The translations under genes were made by a program, and so were the position numbers. The notes beneath the pieces were generated by a model. It was not told the DNA's origin and did not search any database. It saw nothing but the letters and a program-made list of their open reading frames with translations. This document shows positions 8,648-15,308 of a stretch of DNA of 64,000 nt, piece after piece. Positions within the stretch are counted from its first letter, which is position 1. Each line of letters opens with the position of its first letter. Source of the DNA: Sphingomonas sp. S1-29 (lineage in GTDB: Bacteria > Pseudomonadota > Alphaproteobacteria > Sphingomonadales > Sphingomonadaceae); assembly GCF_026167545.1 (NCBI RefSeq), contig NZ_CP110678.1, forward strand, positions 369,501 through 433,500. The letters run 5' to 3'.

Positions 8648-9184
8648 ATGGCTCGTTATACTCGCTCGAACGATTGGGGATTTCCACGCTGGCGGGGCTA
8701 CGGCTCGGGCCGCGAGGCGACGCAGGTGCGGCTTTGCGACCGGCATGGCTGCGAGGAACCGGGCGATCGGCCCGCCCCCAAATCGCCTAACTCCCCAGAG
8801 CGCTGGTATTTTTGCGAGGTCCACGCCGGCGAGTACAACCGCGGCTGGAACTATTTCGAAGGGCTCAGCGCCGAGGACGCCGCCAAGCGCGAAGCCGAGG
8901 AGCGCGGCGATACATCGGGTTACCGCGAATCGAGCCATCACGCCTGGACAGGACCGGGTGACGGGAGCCGTTCGCGCGACGAAATGCGCGCGCTCGAGCT
9001 GCTTGAGCTCGAGGTCGATGCCGATTTCGAAGCGGTTCGTGCGGCATGGCGGCGGCAGGCCAAGGCGAATCACCCCGATGTCCGGCCGGGCGATGCCGAA
9101 GCCGCGGCGCGGTTCCAAGCGATCCAGGCGGCGTATGACGTGCTGCGTACCGCCGAAGAACGCCGCCAATGGCAGCCCGGCTGA
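8648..9184 (+). CDS. J-domain (DnaJ-like) protein with N-terminal Cys/His cluster
   Basis: Small J-domain protein, a putative co-chaperone of DnaK. The C-terminal part (about 118-175) is a J domain: FEAVRAAWRRQAKANHPD with the HPD triad, then RFQAIQAAYDVL. The N-terminal half has C-x4-C (CDRHGC) and C-x2-H (WYFCEVH) plus aromatic-rich NRGWNYFEG, which might bind a metal. This architecture is common in Sphingomonadales and Rhizobiales. Starts at 8618, 8621 and 8636 are also possible; the ATG giving MARYTRSNDWGFPRW is preferred from family appearance. It is divergent from the SulP gene. Confidence 0.85.
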   Translation: MARYTRSNDWGFPRWRGYGSGREATQVRLCDRHGCEEPGDRPAPKSPNSPERWYFCEVHAGEYNRGWNYFEGLSAEDAAKREAEERGDTSGYRESSHHAWTGPGDGSRSRDEMRALELLELEVDADFEAVRAAWRRQAKANHPDVRPGDAEAAARFQAIQAAYDVLRTAEERRQWQPG

Positions 9185-9191
9185 CCCGCAT

Positions 9192-9506
9192 ATGAAAACC
9201 ATCGTGCGGTCGAACTGGTCGCAGGCGGTGCTCGTCTGCGCCAAATGCTCGAAAAAGGTCGGTGGCGGCTTCGGCGACGGCGGCAAGGCGCCGCTCGCCA
9301 AGGCATTGCGGCGTCACCTGGGGCTCAAGAAGGGCCGCAAGGGCGATGCCGGGATCGTCGAGGTGCGCTGCCTGGGCGTTTGCCCTCGCAACGCGGTGGT
9401 GGTGGTCAACGGTGCCGACAGCCGGGTGTGGAATTTGGTGCAGGTTGGCGCGGATTTAGACGAGGTTGCAACGGGACTTGGGTTGGGGCGTTCTTCCGCT
9501 CCCTGA
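9192..9506 (+). CDS. Thioredoxin-like [2Fe-2S] ferredoxin domain protein
   Basis: 104-residue protein with the thioredoxin-like [2Fe-2S] arrangement: C16 and C19 near the N-terminus (LVCAKC) and C60 and C64 (VRCLGVCPRNAV). A role in electron transfer or cluster chemistry is inferred only. It follows the J-domain gene after 7 bp, so the two probably share a transcript. The last few codons (about 9492-9506, GRSSAP and stop) coincide with the eroded left arm of a dispersed palindromic element that continues downstream, so the C-terminus may have been rewritten by the repeat. Confidence 0.82.
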   Translation: MKTIVRSNWSQAVLVCAKCSKKVGGGFGDGGKAPLAKALRRHLGLKKGRKGDAGIVEVRCLGVCPRNAVVVVNGADSRVWNLVQVGADLDEVATGLGLGRSSAP

Positions 9507-9717
9507 AGGATCGGGCCGGGGGCAGGGCGAGCGCTCGCGATACTTGATGCTCACGATACCTGAGGTCATACCCCGAACCGTTCGTTTCGAGCGAAGTCGA
9601 GAAACGGCCACGCGGCGCCGCGCTTCGGTTTCTCTACTTCGCTCGAAACGAACGGAAAATGAGGGGCTACGCAGAGCCTCGACCCACCCCCAACCCCTCC
9701 CTTTCAGGGAGGGGAGC
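9492..9717. repeat. Eroded family A palindromic element carrying a nested family B repeat
   Basis: The left part (9492-9543) is a decayed copy of the GC-rich arm seen intact at 45309, 55987 and 63722, followed by the shared inner sequence GCTCGCGATAC. The right arm, 9678-9717 (core CCAACCCCTCCCTTTCAGGG), is intact. Between them lies a different inverted repeat, 9579-9655, whose ends are CCGTTCGTTTCGAGCGAAGT and its near complement; the same repeat recurs at 15935-16013. The sufE stop codon abuts the right edge. The convergent position suggests it may also stop transcription. Confidence 0.75.
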
Positions 9718-10127
9718 TAAGCGTAGCGTTCCGCGGTTTCCCGGATCAGCGCGATCATGTTGGGTATCCCCTGCGTCCGGTTCGAACTCAGCTGGTTCTT
9801 CAGATCGAAGGGCGCGAGCTCGCCGGGGATGTCGGTCGCCAGGATCGCCTCGGGCGCCTTGTCCTGTACGCTGGTCAGCACCAGCGCGATGATTCCCTTG
9901 GTGATCGCAGCATTGCTGTCGGCCAGGAAGTGCAGCGAGCCATCGCCGGCGACGGTGGGATAGACCCACACCGATGCCGAGCATCCGCGCACCAAGGTCG
10001 CATCGGTCTTGAGCGGATCGGGCATCGGCTCGAGCGCCTTGCCCAGGTCGATCAGCAAACGATAGCGATCGTCGGGATCGAGAAAGCCATATTCGTCGGC
10101 GATGTCGGTGAGGGTCTGCATCGGCAC
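9717..10127 (-). CDS. sufE: SufE family sulfur-acceptor protein
   Basis: Accepts persulfide sulfur from a cysteine desulfurase and enhances Fe-S cluster assembly. The 136 residues show the SufE pattern: N-terminal DIADEYGFLDPDDRYRLLIDLGK, active cysteine C49 in VRGCSASVWV, and the C-terminal LSSNRTQGIPNMIALIRETA. The start could be either M1 or M3. The stop TAG touches a dispersed repeat. The partner SufS is not in this window. Confidence 0.93.
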   Translation of the reverse strand: MPMQTLTDIADEYGFLDPDDRYRLLIDLGKALEPMPDPLKTDATLVRGCSASVWVYPTVAGDGSLHFLADSNAAITKGIIALVLTSVQDKAPEAILATDIPGELAPFDLKNQLSSNRTQGIPNMIALIRETAERYA

Positions 10128-10190
10128 GCTATAGCGGCGGGGGTAAGTGTGGGCCAGCGGCCCCTTGGGGCACCTTCTGCCGCCCTGACC

Positions 10191-10271
10191 GTCACCCCAG
10201 CGAAAGCTGGGGTCTCCTCATTGGCAAGCGCGCGCCTGGCCAAACGAGACCCCAGCTTTCGCTGGGGTGAC
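10191..10271. repeat. Family C inverted repeat (GTCACCCCAGCGAAAGCTGG type)
   Basis: An inverted repeat with arms of about 27 bp: the left begins GTCACCCCAGCGAAAGCTGG at 10191 and the right ends CCAGCTTTCGCTGGGGTGAC at 10271. Each arm also contains a small hairpin around CGAAAG. A related copy is at 22911-22989. It lies between sufE and the end of the small-gene cluster, where it could end transcripts. This looks like a REP/BIME-type dispersed element. Confidence 0.8.
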
Positions 10272-10300
10272 GTATATCCGCTGGGGTGGCGGGGGGACGG

Positions 10301-10543
10301 TTATAGGTCCACCCCGGCAGCGATCGCCTCGAGCTTGCGCATCCGCTCCTTGAGGTCGGCGATCTCGATCCGCTGGCTCGCCGAGGGCGCTTGCGGCGCG
10401 GGGTCATGTGCCCCCGCCATCGCCAATTCCTGCCGCTTGAGCTGGAGCCAGCCGCGCCACCCGGCGAGCATGCCGGCGGTGACCAGGCCGAGGCCGAGCA
10501 GGCCCTCGGTGGCGATGATCAGGTAGAGATTGGGGTCAGTCAT
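10301..10543 (-). CDS. Small one-helix membrane protein at the end of the Psp cluster
   Basis: 80-residue protein of unknown function. One predicted transmembrane helix (about 6-29, LYLIIATEGLLGLGLVTAGML) precedes a basic stretch and a short C-terminal coiled coil, IADLKERMRKLEAIAAG, which resembles a shortened form of the coiled-coil end seen in the upstream small proteins. It is the last gene of the leftward pspABC series, 42 bp from the preceding gene, and a family C repeat follows it. Membership in the Psp response is inferred from position and architecture. Confidence 0.65.
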   Translation of the reverse strand: MTDPNLYLIIATEGLLGLGLVTAGMLAGWRGWLQLKRQELAMAGAHDPAPQAPSASQRIEIADLKERMRKLEAIAAGVDL

Positions 10544-10585
10544 TGCCGAGCCTTTCGTGTCAGCGCGGGGGGGAAGGGAAGGGGT

Positions 10586-10858
10586 TCAGTTGAGCGGTGC
10601 GTCGCGCAGCCGTTCGATTTCGTCGGCAACGCCCATCCCGCGATCGGTGACGATCCGTTCGAGTACGCGGACGCGCTGTTCGAGCCGTTCGACCTGCGCT
10701 GCATATTGCGCGGCCTTTTCGGCGGTCTGGTGGTTCAGCGCGCTGGTCATCGCTTCCTTGTGCTTGAGCCAGCGCTTGAACATGTCGCCGCCCACCCCGA
10801 GGATCACCGGGATTCCGACGACGATGAAAAAGAAACCGAGGATGAAAGCGGCGTTCAT
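10586..10858 (-). CDS. Small one-helix coiled-coil protein, Psp-associated (PspB-like)
   Basis: 90 residues: a membrane helix near the N-terminus (about 4-24, AFILGFFFIVVGIPVILGVGG), a basic segment, then a coiled coil ending VRVLERIVTD and DEIERLR. The helix-then-coiled-coil plan is that of PspB, and the ending LERIVTD-x5-V-x-DEI-x-x-LR recurs in the neighbouring small genes and in PspC. It lies 12 bp downstream of the preceding gene. Role unknown; an envelope-stress function is inferred from the cluster. Confidence 0.75.
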   Translation of the reverse strand: MNAAFILGFFFIVVGIPVILGVGGDMFKRWLKHKEAMTSALNHQTAEKAAQYAAQVERLEQRVRVLERIVTDRGMGVADEIERLRDAPLN

Positions 10859-10870
10859 GGGGCGATCCTT

Positions 10871-11191
10871 TTAGTTCGCGCGGCCGCGTAGTTGTTCGAT
10901 CTCGCGATCGAGCGCGTGGCTGCTGTCGGTAACGATGCGTTCGACATTGGCGAGCCGGTCCTTGATCGAGCCGAGTTCGGCGCGAAGCTGGGCATTTTCC
11001 TGGCTGAGCAACCGGACGCGCTCGGTCGTCTCGTCGCTGGTCTTGGGGTACAGCGCCTGTCCCCAGCTGCCGTCGAGCGGGTAGCCGTTCTTGACGCGCA
11101 TCCAGGTGGTGATGACCCACGCGATCATTCCGACGACGCCGATAATGGCCAGTGGTTGGCCGAAAGCTTGAAACAACGTTGCCTTATCCAT
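10871..11191 (-). CDS. Small one-helix coiled-coil protein, paralogue of next upstream gene
   Basis: 106 residues with a membrane helix (about 12-32, QPLAIIGVVGMIAWVITTWM), then TTWMRVKNGYPLDG, and a long coiled coil ending VERIVTDSSHALDREIEQLR. The TTW-hydrophobic-basic-x-K-x-GYPL segment and the ending are shared with the gene at 11203-11490, so the two are tandem paralogues. Spacing to that gene is 11 bp. No database family was recognised; it resembles PspB in plan but is longer. Confidence 0.75.
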   Translation of the reverse strand: MDKATLFQAFGQPLAIIGVVGMIAWVITTWMRVKNGYPLDGSWGQALYPKTSDETTERVRLLSQENAQLRAELGSIKDRLANVERIVTDSSHALDREIEQLRGRAN

Positions 11192-11202
11192 CTTATTCCC
11201 TT

Positions 11203-11490
11203 TCAGCGCAGCGCGTCGATGTCGCGACCCAGCCGCTCGGCGGGATCGGTGGCGATGCGTTCGAGCACCGCGATCCGCTCCTCGAGCCGCGAGACCTGGC
11301 CGGTCAGCCGCTCATTCTCGTTCGACAGCAGCGCGATCTTGCGCTCTGCGTCGGGGCCGGTGCGATGCACCGTGTTGCCGTTATCGTCTTCGAGCGGATA
11401 GCCATGCTTGGCTTTGATCCACGTCGTGAAGGCGGTGCAGATGCCGATCGTAGCGACGATCAGCACGGGGACCATCCAACTCCACTGCAT
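11203..11490 (-). CDS. Small one-helix coiled-coil protein, paralogue of next downstream gene
   Basis: 95 residues: membrane helix (about 5-25, WMVPVLIVATIGICTAFTTW), then IKAKHGYPLEDDNG, then a coiled coil with NENERLTGQVSRLEERIAVL and the ending LERIATDPAERLGRDIDALR. It is clearly related to the gene at 10871-11191 through the GYPL segment and the ending. It follows pspC after 27 bp. Function unknown; probably an additional membrane partner of the Psp system. Confidence 0.75.
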   Translation of the reverse strand: MQWSWMVPVLIVATIGICTAFTTWIKAKHGYPLEDDNGNTVHRTGPDAERKIALLSNENERLTGQVSRLEERIAVLERIATDPAERLGRDIDALR

Positions 11491-11517
11491 GTTACTCTCC
11501 CTCTTGGGCCGGCGCGC

Positions 11518-11895
11518 TCAGCGCAACCGGTCGATCTCGTCGGCCAGCCGGGTGTTGCGGCTGACATAATAGGTCTCGATCTCGGCGAGCCGGCGATCAA
11601 TGTCGCGGAACTTCGAGCGGACCTCGGCGGTCGATCTTTTGGGGTTCGATCGCACGCCCTGCCAGAACTTGGCGTCCTCGGCATTGTCGTACAGGCCGCT
11701 GGGCTTTTGCGGGGCCATCCAGCCGATCATGCCATAGGCGATCAGCGTCCAGGGGAAGCCGAGCAGGGTCAGCATGACCGCGCCGACGCGGACCCAGATG
11801 ACATCGACCCCGGTATAGTCGGCGATGCCTGCGCATACGCCCATCCATTTCCCGTTCGGCTTGTCGAGATACAGTTTGGTGCGGATCGCGGACAT
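11518..11895 (-). CDS. pspC: Phage shock protein C (PspC domain)
   Basis: Inner-membrane component that senses envelope stress and helps recruit PspA. The 125 residues start with the PspC domain: LYLDKPNGKWMGVCAGIADYTGVDVIWVRVG, then a hydrophobic pair of segments (about 37-62) with GMIGWMAP. The C-terminal tail (about 95-125) is a coiled coil ending LADEIDRLR, matching the endings of the small genes downstream. Its ATG shares one base with the pspB stop (TGATG). The core is typical of the family. Confidence 0.92.
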   Translation of the reverse strand: MSAIRTKLYLDKPNGKWMGVCAGIADYTGVDVIWVRVGAVMLTLLGFPWTLIAYGMIGWMAPQKPSGLYDNAEDAKFWQGVRSNPKRSTAEVRSKFRDIDRRLAEIETYYVSRNTRLADEIDRLR

Positions 11896-12164
11896 CAGTT
11901 CCTCCGATAGTCATAGGGCGATTCGGGCTCGGCGCTGCGCGCCTGCGGCCGGAAATCGGGGTTGTCGGCCGACACGATCCGTTCGATCGTCTCGAGCCGT
12001 TCGTCGAGGCGGCGCGCCATGAGGTGCAGCTCGTCGAGCAGCTTCTCGTCCTCGTTGGTCAGCGTCGGCGCCTGTTTCCACTTCGTGATGTAGTGGAGGA
12101 TGATCCAGGGCATGCCGATGAACAGCACGCCGCAGATCATGATGGGAAGAAAGACGTCTTCCAT
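11895..12164 (-). CDS. pspB: Phage shock protein B
   Basis: Small inner-membrane protein acting with PspC. The 89 residues have an N-terminal membrane helix (about 5-25, FLPIMICGVLFIGMPWIILHY), basic residues, then an amphipathic coiled coil ARRLDERLETIERIVSADNPDFR, closely like the E. coli PspB ending. It lies 4 bp after pspA and its stop shares a base with the pspC start, so pspABC is one operon. Confidence 0.92.
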   Translation of the reverse strand: MEDVFLPIMICGVLFIGMPWIILHYITKWKQAPTLTNEDEKLLDELHLMARRLDERLETIERIVSADNPDFRPQARSAEPESPYDYRRN

Positions 12165-12168
12165 CGGG

Positions 12169-12837
12169 TCAGCCCTCCTTGCCCATGCGGGCCTTCAGCG
12201 CGGCGAGATCGGCATCGACCTTCTCGGCTGATTTGAGCTCGGCGATTTCTTCCTCCAGGCTCTTGGTGACGCCGCCCATGCCCGCCGCATCGGCGCGGCC
12301 CTCGGCGACATCGACGCGGCGCTCGAGGATGTCGAAGCGCGAGAAGGCGTCGGCGACCTTTTCGCCGGCATACATTTCACGCATCCGCACGCGGTTGTTC
12401 GCGCTTTCGAGCCGGGTGACGATCGAATTCTGCCGGGTGCGTGCCTCGCGCAGCTTGTTCTGCAGCTTGGCGATGTCGGTTTCCGACGCGGTCAGTGATT
12501 CATCGAGCACCGCGATCTCGGCGTGCAGCTGGGCGGCCATGTCGGCTGCCTTCTGGCGCTCGACCAATGCGGCCTTGGCAAGGTCTTCGCGGTCCTTCGA
12601 AAGCGCCAGCTCGGCCTTCTCGGTCCAGCTGTCCTGCAGCTTGTCGAGCTTGGCGATGTGGCGGCGCATTTCCTTCTGGTCGGCGATCGTGCGTGCCGCC
12701 GATGCGCGGACCTCGACCAAGGTTTCCTCCATTTCGAGGATGATCATGCGGATCATCTTCGCGGGGTCTTCGGCCTTGTCGAGCAGGTCGGTCATGTTCG
12801 CGGCGATGATGTCGCGGGTGCGGGAAAAAATGCCCAT
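12169..12837 (-). CDS. pspA: Phage shock protein A
   Basis: Peripheral membrane protein of the PspA/ESCRT-III superfamily that stabilises damaged membranes and, in E. coli, inhibits PspF. The 222 residues begin MGIFSRTRDIIAANMTDLLDKAEDP, the amphipathic membrane-binding segment, and are helical coiled coil thereafter (about 25-190), as usual. A good ribosome site (AGGAG) precedes the ATG. Between it and the upstream TonB-domain gene lies a hairpin with a T-tract. pspB follows after 4 bp. Confidence 0.96.
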   Translation of the reverse strand: MGIFSRTRDIIAANMTDLLDKAEDPAKMIRMIILEMEETLVEVRASAARTIADQKEMRRHIAKLDKLQDSWTEKAELALSKDREDLAKAALVERQKAADMAAQLHAEIAVLDESLTASETDIAKLQNKLREARTRQNSIVTRLESANNRVRMREMYAGEKVADAFSRFDILERRVDVAEGRADAAGMGGVTKSLEEEIAELKSAEKVDADLAALKARMGKEG

Positions 12838-12860
12838 GTAGATACTCCTAGGTACAAATC

Positions 12861-12893
12861 GGGAAAAGACCGGAGCGGGCGAACCCGCCCCGG
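12861..12893 (-). terminator. Intercistronic hairpin with T-tract upstream of pspA
   Basis: Read on the minus strand, CCGGGGCGGG, loop TTCG, CCCGCTCCGG (stem 12870-12893, one G-U pair) is followed by CTTTTCCC. It has the form of a short intrinsic terminator or attenuator. It lies between the stop of the TonB-domain gene and the pspA ribosome site, so it could reduce transcription from the sigma-54 promoter into pspA or stabilise the upstream message. Confidence 0.6.
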
Positions 12894-12903
12894 CAGGAGC
12901 CGG

Positions 12904-13392
12904 TCAGCGTTGCGGCTGGCCAGCGGGAACGTCGTAGCTGCGCGCGATCAGGCGGTAGCGGGGTACATCGCGGCGTCCCGGTTTGGCGACGATATCGTCG
13001 GCGAACACGACCTCGATCGTCACTTTGCCGTTCTGCCGCAGCGTCGTTGGCAGCGCCGGATAGCGAACATGGCCGACAGCGCGCTTGGCTTCGCGATCCA
13101 GCAGCTTGCTGCCCGTGCTGCTTGCCAGCGTCACGCCGGTGTATCGACCTTCGCTGTCGAACTTCGCGATCAGCGTTGCGGGCTTGTTGCGCATCACCGA
13201 ATGCACACCGTCCATCGGTCGAAGCGTGTTGCCCAGCGACCGACCAACCTGCTCGCTCCAGGCATTCACCGAGAGCTCGGCTTCGTTCGCCTTGGCGGGA
13301 ACGGCAACGGTCACACAGGTCAGCAAGACCGCGGTCATGCCCGAAACGATCGAGACGGTTGCGTTGGTCAGGCTTTTGGTCGGCTTCATCAT
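12904..13392 (-). CDS. TonB C-terminal-domain-like secreted protein, first gene of the Psp operon
   Basis: 162 residues. The N-terminus has a basic start, a hydrophobic segment (about 14-32, SIVSGMTAVLLTCVTVAVP) and AKA-NEA, suggesting a cleaved signal peptide. The rest (about 60-150) resembles the TonB C-terminal fold: ATLIAKFDSEGRYTGVTLASSTGSKLLDREAKRAVGHVRYP and a final strand GKVTIEVVF. It has no proline-rich spanner, so it is not a classical TonB. It is the gene directly downstream of the sigma-54 promoter and PspF-type palindrome. A role in envelope stress is inferred from this. Confidence 0.8.
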   Translation of the reverse strand: MMKPTKSLTNATVSIVSGMTAVLLTCVTVAVPAKANEAELSVNAWSEQVGRSLGNTLRPMDGVHSVMRNKPATLIAKFDSEGRYTGVTLASSTGSKLLDREAKRAVGHVRYPALPTTLRQNGKVTIEVVFADDIVAKPGRRDVPRYRLIARSYDVPAGQPQR

Positions 13393-13450
13393 GGTGGTTC
13401 TCCCTGAACCTGGTGGTTATTGCCCGCTCTGAGGCGGTTGCAGGAAGCTT

Positions 13451-13466
13451 TGCAGGACCCGTGCCA
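13451..13466 (-). promoter_or_regulatory. Sigma-54 (-24/-12) promoter
   Basis: On the minus strand the sequence TGGCACGGGTCCTGCA matches the RpoN consensus TGGCACR-N4-TTGCW, with GG and GC separated by exactly 10 bp. It lies 59 bp upstream of the ATG of the TonB-domain gene and points toward it and pspABC. PspF, the enhancer-binding activator, is encoded divergently just upstream, which agrees with known Psp control. Confidence 0.85.
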
Positions 13467-13528
13467 GTTTTCGAATCGACGGTTTTCTGAGGGTTGTTAC
13501 GCTGATTGATGTTCGCCTGCGAAGGGAC

Positions 13529-13545
13529 TTGCCAACAGTTGGCAA
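13529..13545. promoter_or_regulatory. Probable PspF upstream activating sequence
   Basis: TTGCCAACAGTTGGCAA is a perfect 7-bp inverted repeat with a 3-bp spacer, about 63 bp upstream of the sigma-54 promoter. A weaker GCCA-N6-TGGC palindrome follows at 13551-13564, reaching to 3 bp before the pspF start. Two such sites are expected for an enhancer-binding protein and could also allow PspF to regulate itself. Assignment to PspF is inferred from position. Confidence 0.65.
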
Positions 13546-13566
13546 TTTACGCCACAAGCTTGGCGC

Positions 13567-14562
13567 ATGGATCGCGTAGCCCCTGTCATCGGCCAATCGT
13601 CGGTCTTCCTCGACGCGCTCGAGCACGCCAGTCGCGCGGCGACGCTCGACCGGCCGGTGTTGGTGATCGGCGAGCGCGGGACCGGCAAGGAGCTGGTCGC
13701 CGAGCGCCTCCATCGCCTGAGCAACCGCTGGGATCAGCCGCTCGTCATCATGAACTGCGCCGCGCTGCCCGAAACGCTGATCGAGGCCGAGTTGTTCGGC
13801 CACGAAGCCGGCGCCTTCACCGGCGCCTCGAAGTCGCGCGCGGGACGCTTCGAGGAGGCCGATGGCGGTACCTTGTTCCTCGACGAGCTCGGCACGCTGT
13901 CGATGGCGGCGCAGGATCGGCTGCTGCGCGCGGTCGAATATGGCGAGATCACGCGGATCGGCTCGTCGCGCGCGATGCGTGTCGATGTGCGGATCGTCGC
14001 GGCGACCAACGAGCATCTACCCGCGCGCGTCGAGCAGGGGACGTTCCGCGCCGATCTGCTCGACCGGCTGAGCTTCGAGGTGGTGACGCTGCCGCCGCTG
14101 CGTGCCCGCGTGGGCGACATCTTGGTCCTCGCCGATCATTTCGGGCGGCGAATGGCGGCCGAGATCGGCTGGGAGCAATGGCCAGGGTTCGGCCCCAACG
14201 CGACCGAAATGCTCGAACGCTATGGCTGGCCGGGCAATGTTCGCGAACTGCGCAACGCGGTCGAGCGCGCGGTGTATCGCTGGCAAGGCGGTGGCGCGGT
14301 CGATGCGATCCAGATCGACCCGTTCGATTCACCCTATCGGCCGGGTGCGTCGGCGGCGCCGATGAGTGCCGAGGCGACGCCGGCCGAGGTCGCCGCCGAA
14401 CCGACAGAGGGCGACTTCCGCACCCGCGTCCAGAGCTATGAGCGCCGCCTGCTGACGCGCGCGCTCGCCGAGCATCGCCACAACCAGCGCAGCACCGCGG
14501 CGGCGCTCGGACTGACCTACGACCAGCTGCGCCATGCGCTGCGCAAGCATTCGTTGCTGTAG
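13567..14562 (+). CDS. pspF: Sigma-54-dependent activator PspF
   Basis: AAA+ enhancer-binding protein that activates sigma-54 RNA polymerase. The 331 residues start directly with the AAA+ domain and have no receiver or other sensor domain, as in PspF. Walker A is GERGTGKE (K41), the sigma-54 contact loop GAFTGA is at 82-87, Walker B is TLFLDEL (D106, E107), and a Fis-type helix-turn-helix is at the C-terminus (about 290-330, RSTAAALGLTYDQLRHALRKH). It diverges from the TonB-domain gene and pspABC. Regulation is expected by PspA binding rather than phosphorylation. Confidence 0.94.
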   Translation: MDRVAPVIGQSSVFLDALEHASRAATLDRPVLVIGERGTGKELVAERLHRLSNRWDQPLVIMNCAALPETLIEAELFGHEAGAFTGASKSRAGRFEEADGGTLFLDELGTLSMAAQDRLLRAVEYGEITRIGSSRAMRVDVRIVAATNEHLPARVEQGTFRADLLDRLSFEVVTLPPLRARVGDILVLADHFGRRMAAEIGWEQWPGFGPNATEMLERYGWPGNVRELRNAVERAVYRWQGGGAVDAIQIDPFDSPYRPGASAAPMSAEATPAEVAAEPTEGDFRTRVQSYERRLLTRALAEHRHNQRSTAAALGLTYDQLRHALRKHSLL

Positions 14563-14646
14563 ACGCGGTTGCGTAACGATCGGCGCGGACCCATTGAAGG
14601 GCTCCGGCGTTCCCCTGCCGAACCCTTAATTTAGGAGCATGATTCC

Positions 14647-15258
14647 ATGGCTTTCGAACTTCCCCCGTTGCCCTATGCCTATGACGCGCTGGAGCCGACC
14701 ATCGACCAGGAAACGATGACGCTGCACCACGACAAGCACCACAAGGCCTATACCGACAAACTGAACGAGGGCGTCGCCAAGGACGGACTCGAGGGTAAGT
14801 CGATCGAGGAAATCCTCGCCAACATCTCGTCGGCATCGACGCAGGTACGCAACAATGGCGGCGGCTTTTGGAACCATGACTTCTTCTGGAAGACGATGGC
14901 CCCGGCAGGCGAGCGCGGCGAAATGTCGCCCGAGCTGAAGGCGGCGGTCGAAGCATTCGGCGGGCTCGACAAGCTGAAGGAAGAGTTCAACACCAAGGGC
15001 GCCGGCCAGTTCGGCTCGGGCTGGGCGTGGCTGATCGCCGACGCATCGGGCGCGCTGCAGATCACCTCGACCCCCAATCAGGACAATCCGCTGATGGACG
15101 TCGTCGAGGCCAAGGGCACCCCGCTGCTCGGCAACGACGTGTGGGAGCACGCTTATTACCTGACGTACCGCAACGATCGCGGCGCGTATCTGAAGGCATG
15201 GTGGGACGTGGTGAACTGGGACGTCGTGTCGCAGCGCTACGCAGCCGCGAAGGGCTGA
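14647..15258 (+). CDS. sod: Superoxide dismutase, Fe/Mn family
   Basis: Converts superoxide to peroxide and oxygen. The 203 residues contain the four metal ligands H27, H77, D164 and H168 (NDVWEHAYY). The residues that usually separate metal types give a mixed picture: G73 and Q145 (STPNQDNPL) correspond to the Mn-type Gly77 and Gln146 of E. coli SodA, but FWNH before the second ligand looks Fe-like. Similar proteins are often named SodB; Mn or cambialistic use is likely. A ribosome site AGGAG precedes the ATG. It is monocistronic between pspF and a hairpin. Confidence 0.95.
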   Translation: MAFELPPLPYAYDALEPTIDQETMTLHHDKHHKAYTDKLNEGVAKDGLEGKSIEEILANISSASTQVRNNGGGFWNHDFFWKTMAPAGERGEMSPELKAAVEAFGGLDKLKEEFNTKGAGQFGSGWAWLIADASGALQITSTPNQDNPLMDVVEAKGTPLLGNDVWEHAYYLTYRNDRGAYLKAWWDVVNWDVVSQRYAAAKG

Positions 15259-15266
15259 GCTGGTTC

Positions 15267-15304
15267 GATCGCCATGCCGGACCCGTCGGTTCGGCATGGC
15301 GGTC
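15267..15304. terminator. Hairpin between convergent sod and ispZ
   Basis: GATCGCCATGCCG at 15267-15279 pairs with CGGCATGGCGGTC at 15292-15304 (13 bp, one G-U pair), with a further small pairing in the loop. There is no clear T-tract, but the position between convergent genes suggests bidirectional termination. Confidence 0.5.
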
Positions 15305-15308
15305 ACCC

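Noticed and set aside
9492..9717. Possible CRISPR array from repeated sequence near 9.5-9.7 kb
   Set aside because: Only two inverted copies with no regular spacers; these are palindromic dispersed elements.
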